Of a DNA stretch of 64,000 bases, positions 1 through 7,800 are shown one piece after another; the first letter of the stretch is position 1; every line of letters starts with the position of its first letter. This DNA comes from Rubrivivax sp. GTDB lineage: Bacteria > Pseudomonadota > Gammaproteobacteria > Burkholderiales > Burkholderiaceae_C. The notes below the pieces were generated by a model. That model saw only the letters and a program-made list of their open reading frames with translations, was not told the DNA's origin and did no database searches. A program made the position numbers and the translations under genes. The stretch spans positions 62,001-126,000 of the forward strand of contig JADJYX010000020.1 of the NCBI GenBank assembly GCA_016719535.1, read 5' to 3'.

Positions 1-652
1 TCGTGCCCCGCCACACCGGCACGGTGGTGCGGCGGTGCTCGCGCTCGCAGGCCGGCAGCGGCGCCCATTCGCCGGTGCCGCCCGCGGCGTCGCCGATCAG
101 TGCGAAGCGCGGCGCCACGACGCGCTGCGCATCGACGCCCACCGGCGGAGCATGGTGGCGCGGACCGGCGGCCTGCAGGGCGCCCAGGCGGCCGTCGCTC
201 TGCGCTGCGATGCGCGCGGCAAATGCGGCGTCGGGCAGTCCCAACCGTTCCGGCGTGCGGCCGGCGGGCAGGGTCACCATCGCCGAGCAGATGCGGTCGT
301 CGAGCGGCAGCACGGCGAGCGTGTTGTCCGATCGAAAGCACTTCCAGGCGACGCCGCCGTGGTCCTGTGCATGGCGCACGAGTCCGGCCACCACCCGCGC
401 CTCGTTCAGCGGGGCGATGTCGGCGGCATCCAGGTGGTTGCACAGGTCCAGACACGTCATCACGCGCCGCGCGCGGTGCGTCAACACGGATCTCGCGGCC
501 ACCTTCCGGCGGGTCCTGCAATGCCGCGGTGCCCTGTTGTTCCAGCAGCGTGACCTGCAGGCCGATGTCGGCCATGGCGGCGCCCAGGGTCAGGCCGGCG
601 GGCCAGCGCCGACGATCAGCACGTCGGCATCGAAGGGGGTATGAGCAGCCAT
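1..652 (-). pseudogene. Decayed UbiH/UbiM-type FAD monooxygenase, truncated by window edge
   Basis: Reading the minus strand from ATG 652, the protein begins MAAHTPFDADVLIVGAGP, a Rossmann FAD-binding start, and then hits a stop at 590-592. The next frame continues it with GLTLGAAMADIGLQVTLLEQ and runs to a GGREI motif near 480. A third frame, from about 462 to position 1, carries LNEARVV, GGVAWKCFR, LAVLPLDDR and RFALIGDAAGG. These pieces fit the ubiquinone-biosynthesis hydroxylase family (UbiH/UbiF/UbiM) in order. The expected GAGPAGL is broken by an apparent one-base deletion near 593-604. A further indel cluster lies near 460-490. About 100 residues seem to be missing between NEARVV and GGVAW. 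The conserved stretch after IGDAA is not recognisable. The multiple lesions argue for a true pseudogene, not a single sequencing error. Confidence 0.72.
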
Positions 653-653
653 C

Positions 654-672
654 GGGCGGCATGCTGCCGCCC
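654..672. terminator. Perfect 8-bp hairpin between dsbB and the pseudogene
   Basis: Arms GGGCGGCA and TGCCGCCC enclose a 3-base loop. It lies downstream of the minus-strand dsbB stop (700) and ends one base before the ATG at 652. No T-run follows on the minus strand, while TTT follows on the plus strand, so it is a weak terminator candidate. It also occupies the position where a ribosome binding site for the downstream frame would be expected. Confidence 0.4.
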
Positions 673-699
673 TTTGTCCACGAAGCGGCTTGACCGGCG

Positions 700-1176
700 T
701 CAGCGCCGACGCTTCAGGCCCTGCACCAGCAGCCACAGCGCCACCAGGCTGATGATGGCGAACAGAGAGCCGCTCCAGAACTCATAGGGCAGGCCGAACA
801 GGTCCACCTTCTCGGCGCAGGCGGCGGTGGCCATGAAGACCTCGGGCCACAGCGCGTCCAGCCCGCTGGCGCCCATGATGCGGTCGGCCAGCGTCATCAC
901 GCACGAGGCCTGCTCGGCGGCGACGAAGTGCTGCCACAGCGCCGCGGCGATGCCCAGGTCGGCCACCAGCATCACCAGCGCCACGCCCAGCAGCTGCAAC
1001 GCCCCCGGCAGCAGCGCGCCCAGCAGCGCGGCGATGGCGATGAGGCAGAAGATCGCCCGCTGCAGCACGCACCAGGGGCAGGGCTGCATGCCCCAGACAT
1101 GCTGCGTCAACAGCGCCGCGCCCACCGCGCCCAGGCTCAGCAGCGCGATGGCGACCAGCAGCAGGCGGCGGTTCAC
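700..1176 (-). CDS. dsbB: Disulfide bond formation protein B
   Basis: The 158-residue product is a four-helix inner-membrane protein. Family members reoxidise DsbA by passing electrons to quinones. The first periplasmic loop has the redox pair C33-P-W-C36, just after the first membrane helix. A second cysteine pair sits in the long periplasmic loop (EQASCVM and TAACAEK). Length and topology fit the family. Its start overlaps the stop of the upstream ridA-like gene by 4 bases, so the two are probably translationally coupled. A hairpin at 654-672 lies after its stop. Confidence 0.93.
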   Translation of the reverse strand: MNRRLLLVAIALLSLGAVGAALLTQHVWGMQPCPWCVLQRAIFCLIAIAALLGALLPGALQLLGVALVMLVADLGIAAALWQHFVAAEQASCVMTLADRIMGASGLDALWPEVFMATAACAEKVDLFGLPYEFWSGSLFAIISLVALWLLVQGLKRRR

Positions 1177-1634
1177 TGCACCTCGGCCACCAGTTCGATC
1201 TCGACGCAGGCGCCCAGCGGGATCTGCGCCACGCCGAAGGCGCTGCGCGCATGCGCGCCGATCTCGGGCCCGAACACCTGCACCAGCAGCTCCGACGCGC
1301 CGTTGGTGACCAGGTGCTGCTCGGTGAAGGTATTGGCGCTGTTGACCAGGCTCATCACCTTGACGATGCGCTTCACGCGCGACAGGTCGCCGCCCACTGC
1401 GGCATTCAGCGTGCCCAGCAGGTCGATGGCGATCGCGCGCGCCGCCTGCTGGCCTTCGGCCGTGCCCATCGTCAGCCCGAGCTGGCCGACCCAGGGCTTG
1501 CCGTCCCGGCGCGCGATGTGGCCGGAGATGAAGACCAGATTGCCGGTGCGCACGAAGGGCACGTAGGCGGCGGCCGGCGTGGCCAGCGGCGGCAGGGTGA
1601 TGCCGAGTTCCTGCAGGCGGGCGGGGATGGACAT
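1173..1634 (-). CDS. RidA/YjgF/YER057c-family protein (long form)
   Basis: The 153-residue protein belongs to the RidA superfamily, whose characterised members hydrolyse reactive enamine/imine intermediates. FISGHIARRDGKP and the C-terminal GACVEIELVAEV are typical. It is of the longer YjgH-like type, starting MSIPARLQELGI. The family's usual active-site arginine near position 105 is not clearly present (the region reads GPEIGAHARSAFGVAQIPLG, with R in AHARSAFG), so substrate activity is open. It overlaps dsbB by 4 bases. The next plus-strand gene (comEC) is divergent, with about 110 bases between starts. Confidence 0.85.
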   Translation of the reverse strand: MSIPARLQELGITLPPLATPAAAYVPFVRTGNLVFISGHIARRDGKPWVGQLGLTMGTAEGQQAARAIAIDLLGTLNAAVGGDLSRVKRIVKVMSLVNSANTFTEQHLVTNGASELLVQVFGPEIGAHARSAFGVAQIPLGACVEIELVAEVQ

Positions 1635-1745
1635 GGTGGAACTTCCTCTCGAACGGACGGCGCGGATGCTAACCCGCGCCAGCCGCCCCTACACTGGCCT
1701 CGCAGAGGCGACCGGTGCGCGCCCGAAGGACAGGGAGACGAGGCG

Positions 1746-4148
1746 GTGGAGCGCGTGGCGTCGTGGCCGCTGGCGTGGTTGTTGGGCGTCTGGCTGCAAC
1801 TGCAGCAGGCCGAGGTCTGGCCGTGGCCGGTGCAGGCCGCGCTGGCCGCGGCCGGCCTGCTGGGTCTGCTGGCGATCCGGTGGCTGCCGCGCCACGCCGC
1901 GACGCTGTTGGGTGCGCTGGCGCTGGTATCCCTCGCCGCTGGCAGCACCGCCTGGCGCGCCGACCAGCGCCTGGCCGAGCAGTTGCCCGCCGCGCTGGAG
2001 GGGCAGGACCTGCAGGTGACGGGCCGGGTGGCGTCACTGCCGCAGTCCAACCTGGCCGGCACGCGCTTCGTCTTCGAGGTCGAATCGGCCACGCACCAGG
2101 GCCGGCCGGTGACCATCCCGCAACGGCTGTCGCTGGGCTGGTGGCGCGGCCCCGATGCCGATGCGCTGCTGATCGGCCCGGACGAGTTGCGCGCCGGCCA
2201 GCGCTGGCGCTTCACGGTGCGGCTGCGGCAGCCGCATGGCCACCTCAACCCGCATGGCTTCGACGCCGAGCTGTGGCTGTTCGAGCAGGGCCTGCGCGCC
2301 ACCGGCTATGTGCGATCGCGCGCCGGCGACCGCGCCGAGTTGCTGGCGGTCGCTGCCGGGTACCCGGTCGAGCGGCTGCGCCAGGCGATCCGCGACCGCA
2401 TCGACGCCGCCGTGCCCGATGCCGGTGCCGCCGGCGTGCTGGCGGCGCTGGCCATCGGCGACCAGGGTGCGATCGACCGCGCCGACTGGGAGCTCTTCCG
2501 CATCACCGGCGTCGCGCACCTGATGTCGATCAGCGGTCTGCACGTGACGCTGTTTGCCTGGCTGGCGGCGGCGCTCGTCGGCCGCGCCTGGCGGTGGTCG
2601 TCGCGGCTGATGCTGGCCTTGCCGGCGCCGCTGGCCGGGCGCTGGGGCGGGCTGCTGCTGGCCGCGGCCTATGCCGTGCTGGCCGGCTGGGGCGTGCCGG
2701 CGCAGCGCACGGTGCTGATGATCGCGGCCGTGGTGGCGCTGCGCAGTGCCGGCGTGCACTGGCCGGGGCCGCTGATCCTGCTGGCCGCGGCCGGCGTCGT
2801 CACCGTGCTCGACCCCTGGGCGCTGCTGCAGCCGGGCTTCTGGCTGTCGTTCGTGGCGGTGGGGCTGCTGATCGCGTCCGACCCTGTGCGCGGCGCGGCG
2901 CCGCCGACCGCGGATGCCCCCTGGCACCAGCGCCTGTGGGCCGCCGTGCGTGGCGGCCTGCGCACGCAGGCGGTGGCCACCGTGGGGCTGGCGCCGCTGA
3001 CGCTGATCTTCTTCCAGCAGCTGTCGCTGGTGGGTTTTGTCGCCAACCTGGTGGCCATTCCGGTGGTCACGCTGCTGGCGATGCCGCTGTCGCTGCTGGG
3101 CGTGCTGCTGCCGCCGCTGTGGACGCTGGGCGCGGCGGTGCTGCAGGCCCTGCTGCAGGGGCTGGCGTGGCTGGCGGCCGTGCCCTGGGCCTCGTGGTCG
3201 GTGCCGGCGGCGCCGGCCTGGGCCGCGCTGCTGGGCCTGGCCGGCGGCGCACTGCTGGTGCTGCCGCTGCCGTGGCGCGTGCGGCTGCTGGGCCTGCCGC
3301 TGCTGCTGCCGCTGCTGGCGCCGGCGGTCGAGCGGCCGCCGCCCGGCCGCTTCGAGCTGCTGGCGCTGGACATCGGGCAGGGCACGGCGGTGCTGGTGCG
3401 CACGCAGCGCCACCTGCTGGTCTACGACACCGGGCCGCTGTACGGGCTGGAATCCGACGCCGGGCAGCGTGTGCTGGTGCCGCTGCTGCGGGCGCGCGGC
3501 GAGTCGCGCGTGGACCTGCTGATGCTCAGCCACCGCGACAGCGACCATGTCGGCGGTGCCGCCTCGCTGCTGGCGCGCCTGCCGGTGGCGACGCTGAGCA
3601 GTTCGCTGACCGACGAGCACCCGCTGCGCGCCGCGGCAGTGCCGCAGCAGCGCTGCCGCGCCGGCCAGCGCTGGCAATGGGACGGCGTCGATTTCGAGGT
3701 GCTGCACCCGGGCGACGAAGTGGCGGCGGCGGGCACCAGGCCCAATGCCGTGAGCTGCGTGCTGCGCATCGGCGGGGCCCAGGGCACGGCGCTGCTCACC
3801 GGCGACATCGAGCGGGCGCAGGAGCTGGCGCTCGTCGAACGTCATGGCGACGCCCTGCGCGCCGACGTGCTGCTGGTGCCCCACCACGGCAGCCGCACCT
3901 CGTCGAGCGAGGCCTTGCTGGCCGCCGTGGCGCCGCGCGTGGCGCTGGTGCAGGCCGGCTATCGCAGCCGCTTCGGCCACCCGGCGGCCGAGGTGGTGGC
4001 GCGCTATGCCGCGCGCGGTGTCGAACTGGTGCGCAGCGACGCCTGCGGTGCCTGGACCTGGCGTGCCGACGGCGGCATGCACTGCCAGCGCCAGGAAAGG
4101 GCGCGCTACTGGCATCATCGAAGCGCCGCACGCGAGGCGGACCGCTGA
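1746..4148 (+). CDS. comEC: DNA internalization-related competence protein ComEC/Rec2
   Basis: The product is about 800 residues with a GTG start at 1746, chosen because a purine-rich GGAGACGAGG lies just upstream and the N-terminal hydrophobic helix starts there. It has an N-terminal OB-like soluble segment and a central competence domain (about residues 220-500) with ITGVAHLMSISGLH followed by many membrane helices. A C-terminal metallo-beta-lactamase-like domain carries LSHRDSDHVGG and VPHHGSRTS. ComEC forms the inner-membrane channel that takes up single-stranded DNA during transformation. The MBL motifs look intact. No other competence genes are nearby. Confidence 0.93.
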   Translation: MERVASWPLAWLLGVWLQLQQAEVWPWPVQAALAAAGLLGLLAIRWLPRHAATLLGALALVSLAAGSTAWRADQRLAEQLPAALEGQDLQVTGRVASLPQSNLAGTRFVFEVESATHQGRPVTIPQRLSLGWWRGPDADALLIGPDELRAGQRWRFTVRLRQPHGHLNPHGFDAELWLFEQGLRATGYVRSRAGDRAELLAVAAGYPVERLRQAIRDRIDAAVPDAGAAGVLAALAIGDQGAIDRADWELFRITGVAHLMSISGLHVTLFAWLAAALVGRAWRWSSRLMLALPAPLAGRWGGLLLAAAYAVLAGWGVPAQRTVLMIAAVVALRSAGVHWPGPLILLAAAGVVTVLDPWALLQPGFWLSFVAVGLLIASDPVRGAAPPTADAPWHQRLWAAVRGGLRTQAVATVGLAPLTLIFFQQLSLVGFVANLVAIPVVTLLAMPLSLLGVLLPPLWTLGAAVLQALLQGLAWLAAVPWASWSVPAAPAWAALLGLAGGALLVLPLPWRVRLLGLPLLLPLLAPAVERPPPGRFELLALDIGQGTAVLVRTQRHLLVYDTGPLYGLESDAGQRVLVPLLRARGESRVDLLMLSHRDSDHVGGAASLLARLPVATLSSSLTDEHPLRAAAVPQQRCRAGQRWQWDGVDFEVLHPGDEVAAAGTRPNAVSCVLRIGGAQGTALLTGDIERAQELALVERHGDALRADVLLVPHHGSRTSSSEALLAAVAPRVALVQAGYRSRFGHPAAEVVARYAARGVELVRSDACGAWTWRADGGMHCQRQERARYWHHRSAAREADR

Positions 4149-4209
4149 AGCCCGGGCATGGCCCGGAGCTTGCAACGGTTCGGCATTCCGTCGCCCAGGA
4201 GCTTGCCGA

Positions 4210-7200
4210 GTGTCCATCCATGTCGCGCTGAATCACGTCACGCATTACCGCTACGACCGCCGCGTCGGCCTGTCGCCGCAGGTGGTGCGCCTGCGGCCGG
4301 CGCCGCATTGCCGCACGCCCATCGTCAGCTATTCGCTGCGCGTCGAGCCCGGCGAGCATTTCATCAACTGGCAGCAGGACCCCTTCGCCAACCACCTGGC
4401 GCGGCTGGTCTTCCCCGAGAAGACCACCGACTTCAAGGTCACCGTCGACCTGGTGGCCGAGATGGCGGTCTACAACCCGTTCGACTTCTTCCTCGAGCCG
4501 GAGGCGGAAAGCTTCCCCTTCGCCTACGCGCCGGATGTCGAGCGCGACCTCGCGCCCTACCTCGCCAAGGGCCCGCTGACGCCGGCCTTCGCCGCCTTCG
4601 TGGCCAGCGTGCCGCGCGAGCCGCAGCGCACCATCGACTTTCTGGTCGGCATCAACCAGCGCCTGCAGCACGACATCGGCTATGTCATCCGCATGGAGCC
4701 CGGCGTGCAGACGCCCGAGCAGACGCTGACCAGCGCGGTCGGCTCCTGCCGCGACACCGGCTGGCTGCTGGTGCAGGCGCTGCGCCACCTGGGGCTGGCG
4801 GCGCGCTTCGTCTCCGGCTATCTGATCCAGCTGAAACCCGACGTCAAGTCCATCGACGGCCCCAGCGGCGCCGAGGTCGATTTCACCGACCTGCATGCCT
4901 GGTGCGAGGTCTACCTGCCCGGCGCCGGCTGGATCGGCCTGGACCCGACCTCGGGCCTGCTGGCCGGCGAAGGCCACATCCCGGTGGCCTGCACGCCCGA
5001 GCCGTCGAGCGCGGCGCCGGTCTCGGGCGCGGTCGACGAGTGCGAGGTCGAATTCGACCATCACATGCAGGTCACGCGCGTCTACGAAAGCCCGCGCGTC
5101 ACCAAACCCTATACCGACGACCAGTGGCAGGCGATCGAAGCGCTGGGCCGGCAGGTGGACGACGCGCTGCAGGCCCAGGACGTGCGGCTGACGATGGGCG
5201 GCGAGCCGACCTTCGTGGCCGTCGCCGACCGCGACGGCGCCGAGTGGAATACCGATGCGCTGGGCCCCACCAAGCGCGGCTACGCCACCGAACTGGTGCA
5301 CCGCCTGCGCGAACGTTATGGCCAGGGCGGCTTCCTGCATTTCGGCCAGGGCAAGTGGTACCCGGGCGAGCAGCTGCCGCGCTGGGCGCTGTCGATCTAT
5401 TGGCGGCGCGACGGCCAGCCGATCTGGCACGACCCTTCGCTGTTTGCCGACGAGCGCCAGCCGCAGCAGCGCAGCACCGCCGATGCGCAGGCCTTCATCA
5501 CGCGGCTGACCACGCGGCTGGGGCTGGATGCGAAATTCATCCAGCCCGGCTACGAGGACACCTGGTACTACCTGTGGCGCGAGCGCCGGCTGCCGGTCAA
5601 TGTCGACCCCTTCGAATCGAAGCTCGACGACGAGCTCGAGCGTGCGCGGCTGCGCCGTGTCTTCCAGCAGGGGCTGGACGCCACGGTGGGCTACCTGCTG
5701 CCGCTGCGCCGTGAATGGGTGGCGGGCACGCAAGGCCCGCAGTGGATCAGCGGCCCCTGGTTCCTGCGCGACGAACGCCTGTACCTGATGCCCGGCGATT
5801 CGCCGATGGGCTACCGGCTGCCGCTGGATTCGCTGCCCTGGGCCGCACCCGGTGACCGCCAGCACCTGATCGACCAGGATCCGTTCGCCCCGCAGCGGCC
5901 CTTGCCGGCGGCGGCTGCACTGCGGCGGCAATTCTTCGACACGCACCGCGTCGGCGGCGGCTTTGCCGAGGGCGGCGCGGTGGCGCTGCAAGGGGCGCCC
6001 TACCCGGACGGCGACGTGCACGGCGGCGAAGGACAGGGGCCCTGGCCCGGGGATGGCCTGACCGGCCCGGAGGCCGGTGTGGGCCTCGGGACGCCGCACC
6101 GCCCGCTGGCAGCGCACCCGGTGGCGGGCGAGACCTTCCCGGCGCGCGGCGAGTCGGCCGGCTGGCTGTCGCGCACCGCGCTGTGCGTCGAGGTGCGCGA
6201 CCCGCAGCGCGCCAATGGCCCGAAGGCGGAACGTGCAGCCGAGCGCGAGCAGGGCGGCCGCAGCGGCCTGCTGCATGTCTTCATGCCGCCGCTGCAGCAC
6301 CTGGAGGACTACCTCGAGCTGCTGGCCGCGGTCGAGGCCACGGCGGCCGAACTCGCCATGCCCATCGTGCTGGAAGGCTACCCGCCGCCGCGCGACAGCC
6401 GGCTGAAGCTGCTGCAGGTGACGCCCGACCCGGGTGTCATCGAGGTCAACATCCACCCCGCGCACGACTGGGCCGAGCTGGTCGACCACACCGAATTCCT
6501 CTACGAGGCGGCGCACCAGACGCGGCTGTCCACCGAGAAATTCATGCTCGACGGGCGCCACACCGGCACCGGCGGCGGCAACCACTTCGTGCTCGGCGGC
6601 GCCACGCCGGCCGACAGCCCCTTCCTGCGCCGGCCCGACCTGCTGGCCAGCCTGCTCACCTACTGGCACAACCACCCGTCGCTGTCGTACCTGTTCAGCG
6701 GCCTCTTCATCGGGCCGACCAGCCAGGCGCCGCGCATCGACGAGGCGCGCAACGACCAGGTCTACGAGCTGGAGATCGCGCTGCAGGAGCTGGAGCGCCA
6801 GCTCGGTGCGCAGCACCGAACCGGGGAAGGGGCCCCGGTTTCCGGGACCTTGCCACCCTGGCTGGTGGACCGCACGCTGCGCAACCTGCTGATCGACGTC
6901 ACCGGCAACACCCACCGCAGCGAGTTCTGCATCGACAAGCTCTACAGCCCCGACGGCCCGACCGGGCGCCTGGGCCTGCTGGAGCTGCGCGCCTTCGAGA
7001 TGCCGCCGCATGCGCGCATGAGCCTGGCGCAGCAGCTGCTGCTGCGCGCGCTGGTGGCCTGGTTCTGGCGCGAGCCCTACCACGGCCGCGGCAGCACGCG
7101 GCTCACGCGCTGGGGCACCGGGCTGCATGACCGCTTCCTGCTGCCGACCTTCGTGCAGATGGATTTCGACGACGTGCTCGCCGAACTCGCGCAGGCCGGC

Positions 7201-7788
7201 TTCGCCTTCGACGGCCAGTGGTTCGCGCCGCATGTCGAATTCCGTTTCCCGCTGATCGGCGAGGTGTCGGCGATGGGCGTGCAGCTGACGCTGCGCAATG
7301 CGCTCGAGCCCTGGCACGTGATGGGCGAGGAGGGCGCGCCCGGCGGCACCGTGCGCTATGTCGACTCGTCGCTGGAACGGCTGGAGCTCAAGGTCGGCGG
7401 CCTCAACGGCAACCGCCACGTCGTCACCGTCAACGGCCAGGCGGTGCCGCTGCAGGCCACCGGGCGCGCCGGTGAATTTGTCGCCGGCATCCGCTACCGC
7501 GCCTGGCAGCCGCCGTCGGCGCTGCACCCCAGCATCGCCAGCCATGCGCCGCTGACCTTCGACATCGTCGACCGCTGGCTGCAGCGTTCGCTGGGCGGCT
7601 GCCGCTACCACGTGGCGCACCCGGGCGGGCGCAACTACGAGGTCTTCCCGGTCAATGCCTACGAGGCCGAGAGCCGCCGGCTGGCGCGCTTCTTCCGCTT
7701 CGGCCATACGCCGGGCGCGATGAACGTGGCGCCGGCGCGGCCCAGCCTGGAATTTCCCGCCACGCTGGACCTGCGCCTGGCGCGCTGA
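4210..7788 (+). CDS. Transglutaminase-like / DUF2126 protein (about 1192 aa)
   Basis: The GTG start at 4210 has AGGAG about 10 bases upstream, and the reading VSIHVALNHVTHYRYDR is the usual beginning of this family. Residues 1-80 are a bacterial transglutaminase N-terminal domain. Residues 150-260 form a papain-like core with an apparent catalytic triad C180 (VGSCRDTG), H229 (DLHAWCEV) and D245 (GLDPTSG). The remainder is DUF2126, with TMGGEPTFV, ATELVHRLRERYGQGGFLHFGQGKWYPGE and TGTGGGNHFVLGGAT. Family members are proposed, not proven, to handle peptide or gamma-glutamyl bonds made by the neighbouring ATP-grasp enzymes. An unusual Gly/Pro-rich linker lies at about 5960-6130. It is the first gene of a five-gene cluster; the next starts 12 bases after its stop. 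Confidence 0.9.
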   Translation: MSIHVALNHVTHYRYDRRVGLSPQVVRLRPAPHCRTPIVSYSLRVEPGEHFINWQQDPFANHLARLVFPEKTTDFKVTVDLVAEMAVYNPFDFFLEPEAESFPFAYAPDVERDLAPYLAKGPLTPAFAAFVASVPREPQRTIDFLVGINQRLQHDIGYVIRMEPGVQTPEQTLTSAVGSCRDTGWLLVQALRHLGLAARFVSGYLIQLKPDVKSIDGPSGAEVDFTDLHAWCEVYLPGAGWIGLDPTSGLLAGEGHIPVACTPEPSSAAPVSGAVDECEVEFDHHMQVTRVYESPRVTKPYTDDQWQAIEALGRQVDDALQAQDVRLTMGGEPTFVAVADRDGAEWNTDALGPTKRGYATELVHRLRERYGQGGFLHFGQGKWYPGEQLPRWALSIYWRRDGQPIWHDPSLFADERQPQQRSTADAQAFITRLTTRLGLDAKFIQPGYEDTWYYLWRERRLPVNVDPFESKLDDELERARLRRVFQQGLDATVGYLLPLRREWVAGTQGPQWISGPWFLRDERLYLMPGDSPMGYRLPLDSLPWAAPGDRQHLIDQDPFAPQRPLPAAAALRRQFFDTHRVGGGFAEGGAVALQGAPYPDGDVHGGEGQGPWPGDGLTGPEAGVGLGTPHRPLAAHPVAGETFPARGESAGWLSRTALCVEVRDPQRANGPKAERAAEREQGGRSGLLHVFMPPLQHLEDYLELLAAVEATAAELAMPIVLEGYPPPRDSRLKLLQVTPDPGVIEVNIHPAHDWAELVDHTEFLYEAAHQTRLSTEKFMLDGRHTGTGGGNHFVLGGATPADSPFLRRPDLLASLLTYWHNHPSLSYLFSGLFIGPTSQAPRIDEARNDQVYELEIALQELERQLGAQHRTGEGAPVSGTLPPWLVDRTLRNLLIDVTGNTHRSEFCIDKLYSPDGPTGRLGLLELRAFEMPPHARMSLAQQLLLRALVAWFWREPYHGRGSTRLTRWGTGLHDRFLLPTFVQMDFDDVLAELAQAGFAFDGQWFAPHVEFRFPLIGEVSAMGVQLTLRNALEPWHVMGEEGAPGGTVRYVDSSLERLELKVGGLNGNRHVVTVNGQAVPLQATGRAGEFVAGIRYRAWQPPSALHPSIASHAPLTFDIVDRWLQRSLGGCRYHVAHPGGRNYEVFPVNAYEAESRRLARFFRFGHTPGAMNVAPARPSLEFPATLDLRLAR
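6819..6840. repeat. Perfect inverted repeat inside the DUF2126 gene
   Basis: AACCGGGG and CCCCGGTT arms surround a 6-base loop within coding sequence. They encode the HRTGEGAPVSG stretch just before the conserved LPPWLVDRTLRN segment. It looks like a small palindromic insertion tolerated in frame, though chance in GC-rich DNA is possible. Confidence 0.4.
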
Positions 7789-7800
7789 CGGGACGAGCGC

